A DNA stretch of 64,000 nt. It comes from Enterovibrio qingdaonensis. Lineage in GTDB: Bacteria; Pseudomonadota; Gammaproteobacteria; Enterobacterales; Vibrionaceae. Within the stretch, counting starts at the first letter, position 1, and the number at the start of each line of letters is the position of its first letter. Below the pieces are notes generated by a model. The model searched no databases, had not been told where the DNA came from, and saw only the letters and a list, made by a program, of their open reading frames with translations. A program made the position numbers and the translations under genes. Shown piece after piece: positions 1-9,154 of the stretch. The DNA is taken from positions 124,001 to 188,000 of the forward strand of contig NZ_JAJUBB010000004.1 in the NCBI RefSeq assembly GCF_028683135.1, given 5' to 3'.

Positions 1-2
1 AT

Positions 3-566
3 TTTATAACCCTAGATTCTGCCGATGGCGGGACAGGTGCTGCGCCTCAATCTTTGATGGACTTTATGGGGCTGCCTATCAAACGAAGCCTGCCCATGCT
101 GGTTGATGCACTAGAAAGTTATGGTCTAAAACAGCGTGTAAAAGTGATAGTGTCAGGTAAATTGGTTAACCCTGCTGAAGTAGCATGGGCCATGTGTATC
201 GGGGCAGATTTTATCACCTCTGCACGAGGCTTTATGTTTTCGCTAGGTTGCATTCAAGCGTTGCAGTGCAACAAAAATACGTGCCCAACGGGCATCACCA
301 CGCACGATCCTAAACTACAAAAAGGTCTGGTGGTTTCCGACAAGGCAGCGCGGGTAGCTCATTACGCGAAAAACCTGATGTACGAAGTGGGCGTGATTGC
401 GCATTCGTGTGGGGTACAAGAACCTCACAAATTGAAACGCTTCCACGCGCAGATGATCAACGACCATGGGATGCCACAATCACTGGATGAACTTCATCCG
501 CCAGCCGAAGTAAAGGTGGAATATCAAGCTCCGCCGTCCAAGGTTGTTGTGGAGGAAAGAAAGTAA
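3..566 (+). CDS. FMN-binding glutamate synthase family protein, C-terminal part (5' end outside window)
   Basis: The reading frame is open from the first base, so the start lies upstream. The visible 187 residues open with the DSADGGTGAAP segment typical of the FMN/2-oxoglutarate site of glutamate synthase alpha subunits. They continue through ADFITSARGFMFSLGC into a CX5CX4C cysteine set (GCIQALQCNKNTCPTG), which in this family binds a [3Fe-4S] cluster. The family transfers ammonia nitrogen to 2-oxoglutarate using reduced FMN. The short C-terminus without the large beta-helix domain fits the stand-alone FMN-binding glutamate synthase family better than full-length GltB. The true donor and subunit makeup cannot be judged from this fragment. 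Confidence 0.88.
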   Translation, partial: FITLDSADGGTGAAPQSLMDFMGLPIKRSLPMLVDALESYGLKQRVKVIVSGKLVNPAEVAWAMCIGADFITSARGFMFSLGCIQALQCNKNTCPTGITTHDPKLQKGLVVSDKAARVAHYAKNLMYEVGVIAHSCGVQEPHKLKRFHAQMINDHGMPQSLDELHPPAEVKVEYQAPPSKVVVEERK

Positions 567-611
567 CCTACTCACCTGCTTTAGCTCTAAAAAATCAATG
601 ATAGGTATGTA

Positions 612-637
612 AGCCCCTTTATTAATTCGAAGGGGCT
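612..637 (+). terminator. Probable terminator hairpin after the glutamate synthase-like gene
   Basis: An 8-bp stem AGCCCCTT / AAGGGGCT closes a 10-base loop 46 bases past the stop codon. The tract that follows is only weakly T-rich, so termination may be partial. Confidence 0.5.
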
Positions 638-678
638 GACTATTAAAGTCTTTACCTTATGATTTTATGGAGGAAATC

Positions 679-1209
679 ATGTCTAAACATTGGCTCTTTA
701 CCATTCTTACATTCTGTTCTTTTTCCGTGTTCGCCAATCCCAGCCCGAATAGCCTTTTTACTGCTATCAATGAAAGGTTGAGTTATATGGAAGATGTGGC
801 GTTGTTTAAGGCAAACAATCAAAGACCCATTGAGGACATTGAGCGAGAAAAGGTTGTCATAAATAAGGCCAGTGAATCTGCCAAAGCCTCAGGGTTAAAC
901 CAACAGAGCGTTATCGGCTTTTTTACAGCTCAAATCTCCGCTGCAAAGGCGATTCAATACCGATACAGAGCCGACCTACTGACCGAAGGCACTGCTCGCA
1001 AGCCCCGAGATTTAACCACGGAAGTTCGACCTGAACTGATCCGGCTAGGGAAGACAATAAACACCGAAGTCGCCCTGTTTTTACGAGAAGGTCGAGAGTT
1101 TCGCAGTAGTGATTGGCATACATTTGAATCGACAATCAACCAAGAATATTTGACATCAAAAGACAAAAAGAAATTGTTTAACGCATTGACGCAAATTCGT
1201 CTCTTATAA
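679..1209 (+). CDS. Secreted chorismate mutase (AroQ gamma class)
   Basis: The protein has 176 residues with an N-terminal signal peptide (MSKHWLFTILTFCSFSVFA, cleavage near residue 19). It is followed by an all-helical domain with the INERL, KANNQRPIED and REKVV elements of the chorismate mutase fold. The enzyme turns chorismate into prephenate, and the gamma class works in the periplasm or outside the cell. An earlier in-frame ATG at 667 is rejected because the GGAGG at 669-673 is an ideal ribosome binding site for 679. It is transcribed alone, between hairpins. What periplasmic chorismate mutases do in such bacteria is not settled. The family call is firm. Confidence 0.85.
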   Translation: MSKHWLFTILTFCSFSVFANPSPNSLFTAINERLSYMEDVALFKANNQRPIEDIEREKVVINKASESAKASGLNQQSVIGFFTAQISAAKAIQYRYRADLLTEGTARKPRDLTTEVRPELIRLGKTINTEVALFLREGREFRSSDWHTFESTINQEYLTSKDKKKLFNALTQIRLL

Positions 1210-1226
1210 CTTCCCTTGGGAATGAT

Positions 1227-1253
1227 GGCCAAGACTAACGTTCCGCCTTGGCC
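1227..1253. terminator. Hairpin between convergent genes
   Basis: A 7-bp stem GGCCAAG / CTTGGCC with a 13-base loop sits between the stop codons of the convergent chorismate mutase and amidase genes. There is no strong T tract on either side, so it is at best a weak two-way terminator. Confidence 0.4.
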
Positions 1254-1261
1254 TGTTAACC

Positions 1262-2017
1262 TCACAGCGCAATAAACTCGCCTGCAACGCTGCTGACGCG
1301 CGTTAACTCACAGAGTGCTAAACCCTCGCATGTACTGCTAGCAAGCACTGTTTGCTGCCCGTCTGTATCCCACATGCCGCTTCGGCCTCCCGTTTGCCAG
1401 CCTCCTGACTCACCCACAAAATTCGACAGTAGAACAGGCATTTGAGTTTTCACTGCAATCTCAGACAATGTCTTCGCGTCTGCATCAAAGCCACCTTCTG
1501 AAATCAATGCGCTGACGAGATAGACATCGGCATTCTCAGCGACGGCATCATCATGATGCTGTGGATGCGTGAAGTCCGCGCATATCGCCAGTGCGACTTT
1601 CACATCATTGATTGAGATAAAACAGCCACCCTCACCCGCAGCAGCAAAGGCCTCTTCACCGCTGTGCAGATACTGCTTGGCGTAGGTGGATGTTTGACCA
1701 TCAGCGCGCGCGATAATCGCACCGATAAACGGTTTACCTGCGTCGTTTTGAAGTGGTGCACCAGCAATAAGCATCACGTTAAGAACCTTGGCCAATTGGC
1801 CGAGGTCATGCTCCATATCACTGCGTGCAGCTAGTGCATTGTCTTCTAATAAGGCGGGCTCATACCCCGTCAAAGAGAGTTCGGGGAAAACGACAATATC
1901 TGCGCCGTGGTCGGCAGCTTTTTGGGCTAGGCATTTGTGCTTTGTGAAATTGGCGTGGATGTCGCCTTTAGATGGGGTGAACTGGCAAAGGGCGATGGAG
2001 AGTTTTGCGTTAGACAT
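1262..2017 (-). CDS. Carbon-nitrogen hydrolase (nitrilase superfamily amidase)
   Basis: This is a complete 251-residue member of the nitrilase superfamily, which cleaves non-peptide C-N bonds in amides or nitriles through a Glu-Lys-Cys triad. All three residues are visible: Glu46 in VFPELSLTGYEP, Lys114 in TYAKQYLHSGEE and Cys146 in ALAICADFTHP. There is no signal peptide, so it is cytoplasmic. The length fits the short single-domain amidase branches. The substrate cannot be told from sequence; omega-amidase or N-carbamoyl-type activities are both possible. It is a single gene whose upstream region is shared with the divergent Calx-beta gene. Confidence 0.87.
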   Translation of the reverse strand: MSNAKLSIALCQFTPSKGDIHANFTKHKCLAQKAADHGADIVVFPELSLTGYEPALLEDNALAARSDMEHDLGQLAKVLNVMLIAGAPLQNDAGKPFIGAIIARADGQTSTYAKQYLHSGEEAFAAAGEGGCFISINDVKVALAICADFTHPQHHDDAVAENADVYLVSALISEGGFDADAKTLSEIAVKTQMPVLLSNFVGESGGWQTGGRSGMWDTDGQQTVLASSTCEGLALCELTRVSSVAGEFIAL

Positions 2018-2545
2018 CCTATTTCCTTAACGGGAAAGCGTGGAGTCTAATCGAAGGAAATCACATGACTACCGACTTACTCTCGAAGTGAGGGTCCTGT
2101 CATGTAAATCCCTAACTTGTCGAACATTAATATCACAAACATCCCCTGCCCTTTAAAAAGGGAATCTTTTCATAATCTCTCGCTTCCTGACGAACGAAAA
2201 CGCTTTTGACACTCTGAACAGCGCAGTTCCAACTCTTCTCACTCAAGGACATACTTCAGCCTTTTTTCATACTTTTACGCGAACAGCAACGTATTTTCCA
2301 AAGCACCTATCCAAAGATTATCCATACAAAAAACATGGTAAAAGTGCGATTTTGCCCATTGGACGAAAGCTCTCACACAATACCCCTAGTAAAACTGCAA
2401 GAATAATCCTGTCTCAATTAATTATCACTATAAATAAAAATAACACTATAAAACAAAGTGCATTTGGCTAGAGCAACGCCAAGGTTCATCGTAAACCCAA
2501 GACTGCGATGACTTGTTTCATTCATAATGGTTAAGGAAGTCAACG
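2018..2545. other. 528-bp divergent intergenic region
   Basis: It lies between the amidase gene (leftward) and the Calx-beta gene (rightward) and must hold promoters for both. It is AT-rich toward the right end. A small palindrome (CCCTTT-AA-AAAGGG, 2149-2162) is visible. No RNA gene, riboswitch or long reading frame was recognised. Confidence 0.6.
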
Positions 2546-4234
2546 ATGAGATCACTTTTCAAGGTGGGAGCTATAGCTAGCTTGCTCTATTTTCCCACGA
2601 CTCAATCTTTCGCTGAGTGCTATGGGGACGTCTATTCACTCAATGCCGGGCGTGGGCATGTAGGCCTGCTGACGGACCTACAGGAAAATACCAAACTGTC
2701 AGGCTTATACACCGCAGAAGCCAAAAATCGCGCAACGTTACTCTCTCGCACGACGTTCAGTAGCTCAGCAATGACATACGATAAAGATACTGATCGCATG
2801 TATTACATTGGTGCTACTCAGCCTTCTACTTACTACTTAGAAGGGGTGGCTGATGTCGTTTCGAGTGACGAACTAAAAAACCTAGATCTTCATGCTGCGA
2901 CCGCAAAAAAATTCCAACTGGCCTACTACGATTTCTCGACAAAACAACATGGTATCGTCGGGGATACGAAGCAAACGTTCCGAATGGCATATGATCCCTC
3001 AAGTAAAAAAATCTACGCGTCGGACAATCGCTTTCTCTTTACGATCGACCCAACCACTGGCGTTACGACACAAATTGCGGAGTTTGATCAGGGCTCTCGA
3101 ATTGGCGGATATACCAACTGGGGGGATTTCCTTTTCCTAGACGGCGAGTTGCTGCTCGTGACCAATACACGTACGTTTGTCGTGAACAAAGAAACAGGGG
3201 CATTCACGCTCAAGGCTTTCCATTTCCTTGATTTTGTTACCTCTGCAACACTCGATCAAAATGGACAGGTATTGGTGTCTGTGAAAAACCAGAACGTCAC
3301 AGGGAACGTAAATAGTTCCCATTTGTGGCGGGTAAAACTCTCTACAGGCGAAAAGAAATACGTTGGGCTGATTCCCGTTCGAATTAGTGCCCTCGCAACC
3401 AACACGAATGCAACCCATACGTGTTATGACAAAACCATTTTCCCAAGTGATATGAGCTCGAAAGTGTCTGGCGTTACGGTCAGCAGCGCGAACGTACAAG
3501 AGGGCCAAACCGCCACATTTACCGTGAATTTTGACAAAGCCACACAACAAGGCAGTACAACCAAGCTCAAGCTTGCATTGACGGATGGAACGGGGGTAGC
3601 ACCGGGAGATTACAATAACACCAGTGTTACACTGACTTTCTCTGACAACTCCACCCAAACCGTTTCCTTAAGTTCTTCAGGTACATCCATCACAGTACCA
3701 ACTGGTGCTACATCAGTAAAAGCGGCCGTAGCGACCGTCGATGATACAACACAAGAGCAAGACGAAACATTCACACTCTCTGCATGGTTTTATGCTGATC
3801 AAAGCGATAAGAAAAGCACATCTGTCACCATCAAAGATAACGACGATGCCCATACGCTCCTAACGAATGCAGCCAACACTAGCGTTAGCGGTGAAGGTTC
3901 TTCAGGTGCCTACTATAATCCTGCGGGTAACTGCTATGGACAGGATATTCGAGGTATCAGGGTTTATATTGGCCGCGTCCCTGCGGGCACTACATTAGAG
4001 TTTTGGAAAACAGGAACACATCTAAAAACCTTCAATGTACCGACAACGGGCGGGGTGTTCTATGAAACACCAAACTCAACGACGCGACGTTATGAGTGTG
4101 GTGATATCGCTTGGGGTCGTTTAAGATCCCCAACGGGGCAATACTACAATATCAAGTACGGACAACGCATTAAGCTTCATTACAACAATGCTATTAACTG
4201 CAGTAATGGATGCTATAACAGGGTATACAACTAG
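2546..4234 (+). CDS. Secreted Calx-beta domain protein with Cys-rich C-terminal domain
   Basis: The protein has 562 residues with a signal peptide (about 1-23, ending QSFA). Residues about 25-295 carry repeated strands such as FRMAYDPSSKKIYASDN and SATLDQNGQVLVS, suggesting a beta-propeller-like region. Residues about 305-430 form a Calx-beta-type module with VQEGQTATFTVNF and ending VTIKDNDD, the usual calcium-binding strand. The last 125 residues contain five cysteines and many Tyr, Gly and Asn residues and are not recognised. An AAGGAAG ribosome binding site precedes the ATG, and the gene is followed by a strong terminator. It probably acts outside the cell or on its surface; the function is unknown. 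Confidence 0.7.
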   Translation: MRSLFKVGAIASLLYFPTTQSFAECYGDVYSLNAGRGHVGLLTDLQENTKLSGLYTAEAKNRATLLSRTTFSSSAMTYDKDTDRMYYIGATQPSTYYLEGVADVVSSDELKNLDLHAATAKKFQLAYYDFSTKQHGIVGDTKQTFRMAYDPSSKKIYASDNRFLFTIDPTTGVTTQIAEFDQGSRIGGYTNWGDFLFLDGELLLVTNTRTFVVNKETGAFTLKAFHFLDFVTSATLDQNGQVLVSVKNQNVTGNVNSSHLWRVKLSTGEKKYVGLIPVRISALATNTNATHTCYDKTIFPSDMSSKVSGVTVSSANVQEGQTATFTVNFDKATQQGSTTKLKLALTDGTGVAPGDYNNTSVTLTFSDNSTQTVSLSSSGTSITVPTGATSVKAAVATVDDTTQEQDETFTLSAWFYADQSDKKSTSVTIKDNDDAHTLLTNAANTSVSGEGSSGAYYNPAGNCYGQDIRGIRVYIGRVPAGTTLEFWKTGTHLKTFNVPTTGGVFYETPNSTTRRYECGDIAWGRLRSPTGQYYNIKYGQRIKLHYNNAINCSNGCYNRVYN

Positions 4235-4274
4235 GGCGGCAACCTAATCAGGTAGACCCAATATCCACAACCTA

Positions 4275-4307
4275 AAAGAAGGGGCATTACGTCCCTTCTT
4301 TCGTTTT
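4275..4307 (+). terminator. Intrinsic terminator of the Calx-beta gene
   Basis: The stem AGAAGGG / CCCTTCT is extended by A-T pairs and followed by TTCGTTTT. It lies about 40 bases after the stop codon. Confidence 0.8.
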
Positions 4308-4366
4308 ACAACGGGTCATCGTTTTGCATCGATGGGTCAGAAAAATAAGCAACTACACATCCGATG

Positions 4367-4696
4367 CTAATCAACCACAAACAGCGTCGCGCCTTCTTGG
4401 GTAAACGAGCGATGCGCTTCAGCGTTATCCGCAACTTGGTAGCTCATGCCCGGCTTTAAGACATGCACGCTGCCATCATCAAGCTCGGTCGACAACTCAC
4501 CAGAAAGGCAGAAAAGCACATGCCCTTTTGAGCACCAGTGATCGGCTAAATACCCCGGCGAATACTCCACGATTCGAACACGAATATCAGCGAAATGTTT
4601 GGTTCGCCAAAGTGCAAATCCCGTCTCACCTTGGTGCTTAGTTGGCTCAAGGGTCTCCCAATCTGTCACGTTGAACGGAATGTCCGTCATTTCCAT
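4367..4696 (-). CDS. Small cupin-fold protein (DHCW-motif type)
   Basis: The protein has 109 residues, and almost the whole length is a single cupin barrel. The conserved segment ADHWCSKGHVLFCLSGE, followed by LKPGMSYQVADNAEAHRS, matches small cupins annotated by a D-H-C-W motif. The His and Cys residues there could bind a metal. There is no signal peptide. The start at 4696 is favoured over Met3 because GGAGG lies seven bases upstream. It is a single gene next to an EamA exporter transcribed away from it. No substrate or reaction can be assigned. Confidence 0.7.
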   Translation of the reverse strand: MEMTDIPFNVTDWETLEPTKHQGETGFALWRTKHFADIRVRIVEYSPGYLADHWCSKGHVLFCLSGELSTELDDGSVHVLKPGMSYQVADNAEAHRSFTQEGATLFVVD

Positions 4697-4942
4697 TGCT
4701 TATCCTCCATTGATCATTGCGCCATCCAAAGCCTCTGACGCGCATTACCAACATAACTCGATAGAAAGAGTCATGTGAATGCTTAGGTGCTTGTTACATG
4801 GTTACATTGCAGGCTTGTGCAATCCCGCAAAGCAATCACGTTGAACGTGTCACAACCCAATGAAAGAATAAAAAAATCAGTAAAACAATACCATGACGAG
4901 TTGATAGGGAAATCATGAACTCGGCAAAACACAAGGAAGACA

Positions 4943-5830
4943 ATGACAGATAGACGCGCAGAACTATTACTCGTACTCAGCACGATTCTTGCTGCTGGCG
5001 GATGGGTTTTTAGCAAAGAGTCGCTTGCCGAAATGCCGACATTCGCCTTTCTTGGCTCCCGCTTTTTCCTTGCCTCGCTCATCTTGCTGGCTTTTTGCCA
5101 CAAAGATTTGATGAAAGCCTCCCGCGACGATCTTCGAAAAGCCCTAGGGTGCGGATTTTTGCTCGCGACAGCTATCCTGCTTTGGATTTATTCATTATCT
5201 GTCAGCGACACCCTTGGTGAAGGCGCATTCATCATGAGCTTAACCATGCTCTTCGCTCCCTTTATTGGCTGGCTTCTCTTTAAACAGCCTCCCAGTGCGT
5301 CATTCTGGATTGCGTTACCTGTCGCTCTGGTCGGGCTAGGCTTTTTGTCGCTCGCGAACGGCTGGGTGCTGGCAAACAGTCAAGTCTGGTTCTTGGCGTC
5401 GGCGTTCACCTTTGCATTTCAATTCAACATTGTCAGTCGTGTCGCCAAAACGCTACCAACCATGTTATTGACCTGTATTCAGCTATTTGTAACTGGCGTT
5501 ATTGGGCTGTCCTTGTCACTGCTATTCGAAGATGTTCCTACCAGCATCAGTCCTAATATTTGGGTGTGGTTTGCTATGAGCATCATACTCTCAACCTGTT
5601 TGCGATTTGCTTGCTTAACGAGAGGGCTAAAAGGAACCACCGCTATCAACGCAGCGTTTATTATGATCCTAGAGCCTGTCTTTACGGTCATCTTCAGTGT
5701 GCTCTGGTATAGCGAGCCTATGCCGCCACAAAAGGTCATTGGCTGCTTGCTCATATTGACGGCGTTGATTGGCTATCGTGGCGGGTTTAGCTGGATAGGA
5801 AAGCGTGTTTTAGAAACAAGAGAAAGCTAG
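4943..5830 (+). CDS. DMT superfamily transporter (EamA family)
   Basis: The protein has 295 residues with about ten hydrophobic segments arranged as two five-helix EamA repeats. The first repeat begins LLLVLSTILAAGGWVFSKES and the second around ANSQVWFLASAFTFAFQFN. Such proteins sit in the inner membrane and usually export amino acids or other small metabolites; the substrate is not readable. AAGGAAG precedes the ATG. Its TAG stop overlaps the stop of the convergent HAD gene in the shared CTAG at 5827-5830, so the two transcripts overlap at their 3' ends. Confidence 0.85.
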   Translation: MTDRRAELLLVLSTILAAGGWVFSKESLAEMPTFAFLGSRFFLASLILLAFCHKDLMKASRDDLRKALGCGFLLATAILLWIYSLSVSDTLGEGAFIMSLTMLFAPFIGWLLFKQPPSASFWIALPVALVGLGFLSLANGWVLANSQVWFLASAFTFAFQFNIVSRVAKTLPTMLLTCIQLFVTGVIGLSLSLLFEDVPTSISPNIWVWFAMSIILSTCLRFACLTRGLKGTTAINAAFIMILEPVFTVIFSVLWYSEPMPPQKVIGCLLILTALIGYRGGFSWIGKRVLETRES

Positions 5831-6423
5831 TCGAGTTTTTGCCAGCGCAAATACTTATGATCGGCCAATGCCAGCATGGCAAGGTCTTCATCAGTGTCAC
5901 CATAGGCATAAACAGACGCATACCGGGACAAATCCAGTTGGCTTTTTATCCTTTCTGCTTTTCTTTTTTTACTGCAATCACCTGAAACGTAACGACCTGT
6001 AAAACGGCCATCAACAGACTCTAGTTCACTGCAAATCAGATGAATGCCGTTTTGCTTGCACCAAATGGCAAGGTAGGGATGTAAAGAGGCTGACACGACA
6101 TAGATATCATCGCCATTGGCTTTGTGCCAATTCAATGCCTGTAACGCTTCATCCCGCATCACTCGGCGTAAATACTCGTCAACAAACTGCTTCGCTAAGG
6201 CTTCTATACGCTCTACATCTTTTTGCCAAAATGCTGCTCGCGCAACGATAGGGCGTGTTTTGTTTGCGGGCAAAATACCAAGCTTATACAGCAGAACCAC
6301 CGGCCAAATAAGCGCAAAACCCAAACACTTTCGTTTTTTGGATGTCGCAAAAAGCACAAACGCGGTGAAGCAATCGTCGTTTGTGATAGTGCCGTCGAAA
6401 TCGAACAAGGCTAAGTTGGCCAT
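5827..6423 (-). CDS. HAD-IB family hydrolase (phosphoserine phosphatase-like)
   Basis: The protein has 198 residues from the Met at 6423 and begins MANLALFDFDGTIT, the HAD motif I with nucleophile Asp8 and acid/base Asp10. The motif II region reads YVVSASLHPYL, and the closing acidic motif reads YAYGDTDEDLAML. The helical cap after motif I places it in subfamily IB, whose members dephosphorylate phosphoserine and related phosphomonoesters. A further 18 residues are open upstream to 6477 but look non-coding. All catalytic residues are present. The substrate is unknown. Confidence 0.82.
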   Translation of the reverse strand: MANLALFDFDGTITNDDCFTAFVLFATSKKRKCLGFALIWPVVLLYKLGILPANKTRPIVARAAFWQKDVERIEALAKQFVDEYLRRVMRDEALQALNWHKANGDDIYVVSASLHPYLAIWCKQNGIHLICSELESVDGRFTGRYVSGDCSKKRKAERIKSQLDLSRYASVYAYGDTDEDLAMLALADHKYLRWQKLD

Positions 6424-6853
6424 AACGTGAATGTAACCTGTTTTAACTGTCACTCGGTTTCCCGGCAACTGAATCAATCGAGAGAGTTTAGGTAAATGCT
6501 ACATCTATTTTGAGGCGTTTTTTATCTTGTTACCTAAAACACCGAAGAAAGAACATATAATCTAATGATACTTTTATTCATTCAACAAAGTAACCTCTCC
6601 AACAGCGATCTCTTTTCGCTCTCTTAGCAAACTTTCCACAGACAGTTTACATACTGTAATCAAACTCTAATATCGCATATATCTCACTGATACTACGAAT
6701 TTTGCATGGAAGATCACACTCCAAAACGAATTCCATAATCACTTGATACTTTTTTCTATCGAATGTGATCAACCACTCTATAACCCCATTTGGTTTGGGT
6801 GTATTTTCCACTCACATTCAAAAGTATCACATGATTACTTAACAGAGGTTAGT
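6424..6853 (+). promoter_or_regulatory. Promoter/leader region of the PTS operon with an inverted repeat
   Basis: This AT-rich non-coding stretch of about 430 bp separates the HAD gene from the PTS operon. Near its end, TGATACTTTT (6744-6753) and GAATGTG (6761-6767) are mirrored as CACATTC (6813-6819) and AAAAGTATCA (6820-6829). This is an inverted repeat with a 7-base insertion in the left arm. It lies just upstream of the start codon and may be an operator pair or a leader stem. No clean CRP or sigma-54 site was found. Confidence 0.5.
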
Positions 6854-8173
6854 ATGGAAAAGGTAATGCGCTTCATCGAAAGTCGAATGATGCCCATCGC
6901 TGGCAAGGTTGCACAGCAGCGTCATCTTGGTGCCATTCGCGATGCTTATATTTCGTTTATGCCCTTCATTATCGTGGGTTCGGTACTGCTGGTAATCAGC
7001 TCGTTCCCAAGTGCTGGCTACAAAGAGTTCATGGCATCCGTGTTTGGCCCAAATTGGGGTTCAAACATTGAAATTCCGTTCTCGGTTATCTTCTCTGGCA
7101 TGTCTTTGTTCATTGCCTTCATGGTCGCTTACCGCTTGGCTGAGCGTTACAAAGTTGACCGCATTTCGGCTGGTATTCTCTCTCTTTCAGCATTCATGGT
7201 GCTGACGCCTTTTGCCAGCGTTGAAGGTGTAGGAACGGTTATCCCAACAGAATGGTTAGGCTCGAAAGGTCTGTTTGTTGCCATGATCGGTGCATTGCTG
7301 TGGACAGAGATCTTCCGTTGGTTCATCGAAAAACGCATTACCATCAAAATGCCTGATGGCGTGCCACCGGCCGTTGAAAAGTCTTTCGCCGCTCTGGTAC
7401 CTGCAACTGCAGTACTTTGCTTGGCATTGGCCATTCGCCTGGGCTTTGCGAGTACCCAATACGAAACCATCCACCAGTTTATTTATGAAGTGCTGGCAAC
7501 CCCAATTCGCTCTCTGGGTACCTCTTTCTTCGGCGCGCTGATGACATCTCTGACGATCACCTTGCTTTGGTCAGTCGGTATCAATAGTGGCTCTATGGTC
7601 AACGGCATCATGCGTCCAGTATGGGCTGAAAACCAACAAGACAACCTGACTGCGGTAGCTAACGGTATTGCTCCTCCTCACGTTGTGACAGAGCAGTTCT
7701 TCGACATGATTTGGATGGGCGGCGCAGGCGCAACCTTGTCACTTATCATCGCCGTATTGATTTTCGCGCGCTCTCAGCACATCAAGAAAGTCGGTAAGCT
7801 GGCGGCAGGTTCTTCCATCTTCAACATCAACGAACCTGTGCTGTTCGGTCTGCCAATCATCATGAACCCAATCATGCTGATCCCGTTCAACTTGGTACCG
7901 CTGGTTCTGGTGACCTTCCAGTACGTAGCAATGTCAGTGGGTCTGGTTTCTACCACTACAGGCGCATTCATTCCTTGGACGCTGCCACCTGTACTCTCCG
8001 GCTTTATCGTGACCGCCGATATCACAGGCTCCATCATGCAGATCGTCAACTTGACCATAGGTGCAATGATTTATCTGCCGTTCCTGCGAATTATCGATAA
8101 GCAATACCGCGCAACGGAAATTCCGGTTGAGCAAACGCAACAAGACACTCCGCTACAACCTGTAAAGGCGTAA
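6854..8173 (+). CDS. PTS sugar transporter EIIC, lactose/cellobiose (Cel) family
   Basis: This 439-residue inner-membrane permease has about ten hydrophobic segments. The N-terminal part (MRFIESRMMPIAGKVAQQRHLGAIRDAYISFMPFIIVGS) and the FNINEPVLFGLPIIMNP segment are hallmarks of the EIIC component of the lactose/N,N'-diacetylchitobiose/cellobiose group. It carries its sugar inward while IIB phosphorylates it. The start at 6854 follows AGAGG; the upstream extension to 6743 runs through the inverted repeat and is rejected. It is the first gene of the operon with the asparaginase (3-bp gap), IIB and IIA. The substrate is inferred to be GlcNAc-asparagine or a small N-glycan remnant. Confidence 0.88.
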   Translation: MEKVMRFIESRMMPIAGKVAQQRHLGAIRDAYISFMPFIIVGSVLLVISSFPSAGYKEFMASVFGPNWGSNIEIPFSVIFSGMSLFIAFMVAYRLAERYKVDRISAGILSLSAFMVLTPFASVEGVGTVIPTEWLGSKGLFVAMIGALLWTEIFRWFIEKRITIKMPDGVPPAVEKSFAALVPATAVLCLALAIRLGFASTQYETIHQFIYEVLATPIRSLGTSFFGALMTSLTITLLWSVGINSGSMVNGIMRPVWAENQQDNLTAVANGIAPPHVVTEQFFDMIWMGGAGATLSLIIAVLIFARSQHIKKVGKLAAGSSIFNINEPVLFGLPIIMNPIMLIPFNLVPLVLVTFQYVAMSVGLVSTTTGAFIPWTLPPVLSGFIVTADITGSIMQIVNLTIGAMIYLPFLRIIDKQYRATEIPVEQTQQDTPLQPVKA

Positions 8174-8176
8174 ACA

Positions 8177-9139
8177 ATGGACAAGAAAAACTGGGGCATT
8201 ATCGCCACGTGGAGAATGGCCTTTGATGGCATCACTGAAGGCGCAACGATGCTCCAAGACAATAAGTCAGCGACCGATGCAGTCCTGACAGCGGTAACAC
8301 GGGTAGAAGACTACCCGTATTACAAAAGTGTTGGCTACGGTGGTCTTCCAAATGAAAAAGGCGTTGTCGAACTAGACGCCGCCTTTATGGATGGCACCAC
8401 CATGGCATTGGGTGCGATTGCGAGTGTTAAAGACGTCGCTAACCCAATCCTGGTGGCAGAGAAACTCAGCCGTGAACGCTTCAACAGCTTCATGGTAGGT
8501 GAAGGCGCAGAACAATGGGCCTTTGAACAGGGTTTTGAAAAGAAGGAAATGCTGACTGAGCGCGCGCAGCAGCACTACATCAAGCGTTGTCGAGAAACCC
8601 TGTATCGTGGCCTGTCCCCCTATACGGGTCACGATACTGTCGGCATCGCAGCACTCGATTTAGATGGCAACATCAGCGTTGGCACCTCCACCAGCGGCCT
8701 CTTTATGAAGCGTCCTGGCCGCGTGGGTGACTCGCCGGTTTCTGGCTCGGGTTACTACGCCGACAGCGAGATCGGAGCTGCGACCGCAACGGGCCTCGGT
8801 GAAGACCTGATGAAAGGCTGTATCAGCTACGAAATCGTGCGTCGCATGGGTGAAGGCATGACACCGCAACAAGCGGCTGACAGCACAGTAAACGATTTAG
8901 AGAAAAAGCTCATCGCCCGTTACGGCCGAGCGGGCGACCTTTCTGTCGTTTGTATCAACAAAGACGGTGATTTTGGAGCCGCTACTAACATCGACAGCTT
9001 CTCGTTTTCTGTCGAGACCTCCAAACACCCAGCAACGATTTACGTATGTGAGCGCAGAGGCTCTGAAACGCATTATTCCCCAGCATCACAAGAATGGCTG
9101 GACGCGTATCAGACACGCATCACTGCACCTATTGAATAA
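8177..9139 (+). CDS. N4-(beta-N-acetylglucosaminyl)-L-asparaginase (glycosylasparaginase)
   Basis: This is a 320-residue N-terminal nucleophile hydrolase. The self-cleavage site is visible as GHDTVGIAALD, with Thr154 as the expected new N-terminal nucleophile after Asp153. The GYGGLPNEKGVVELDAAFMDG and RPGRVGDSPVSGSGYYAD segments are typical of the family. The enzyme splits the GlcNAc-Asn bond to aspartate and 1-amino-GlcNAc. There is no signal peptide, so it works in the cytoplasm, unlike the exported or lysosomal enzymes. Its place between PTS IIC and IIB argues that the glycosylamino acid arrives phosphorylated through the PTS. Confidence 0.9.
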   Translation: MDKKNWGIIATWRMAFDGITEGATMLQDNKSATDAVLTAVTRVEDYPYYKSVGYGGLPNEKGVVELDAAFMDGTTMALGAIASVKDVANPILVAEKLSRERFNSFMVGEGAEQWAFEQGFEKKEMLTERAQQHYIKRCRETLYRGLSPYTGHDTVGIAALDLDGNISVGTSTSGLFMKRPGRVGDSPVSGSGYYADSEIGAATATGLGEDLMKGCISYEIVRRMGEGMTPQQAADSTVNDLEKKLIARYGRAGDLSVVCINKDGDFGAATNIDSFSFSVETSKHPATIYVCERRGSETHYSPASQEWLDAYQTRITAPIE

Positions 9140-9154
9140 TCCAAGGAGTACACA

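Noticed and set aside
3137-3658. 173-codon open frame on the minus strand
   Set aside because: It lies wholly inside the Calx-beta gene, has no ribosome binding site and a composition typical of an antisense shadow.
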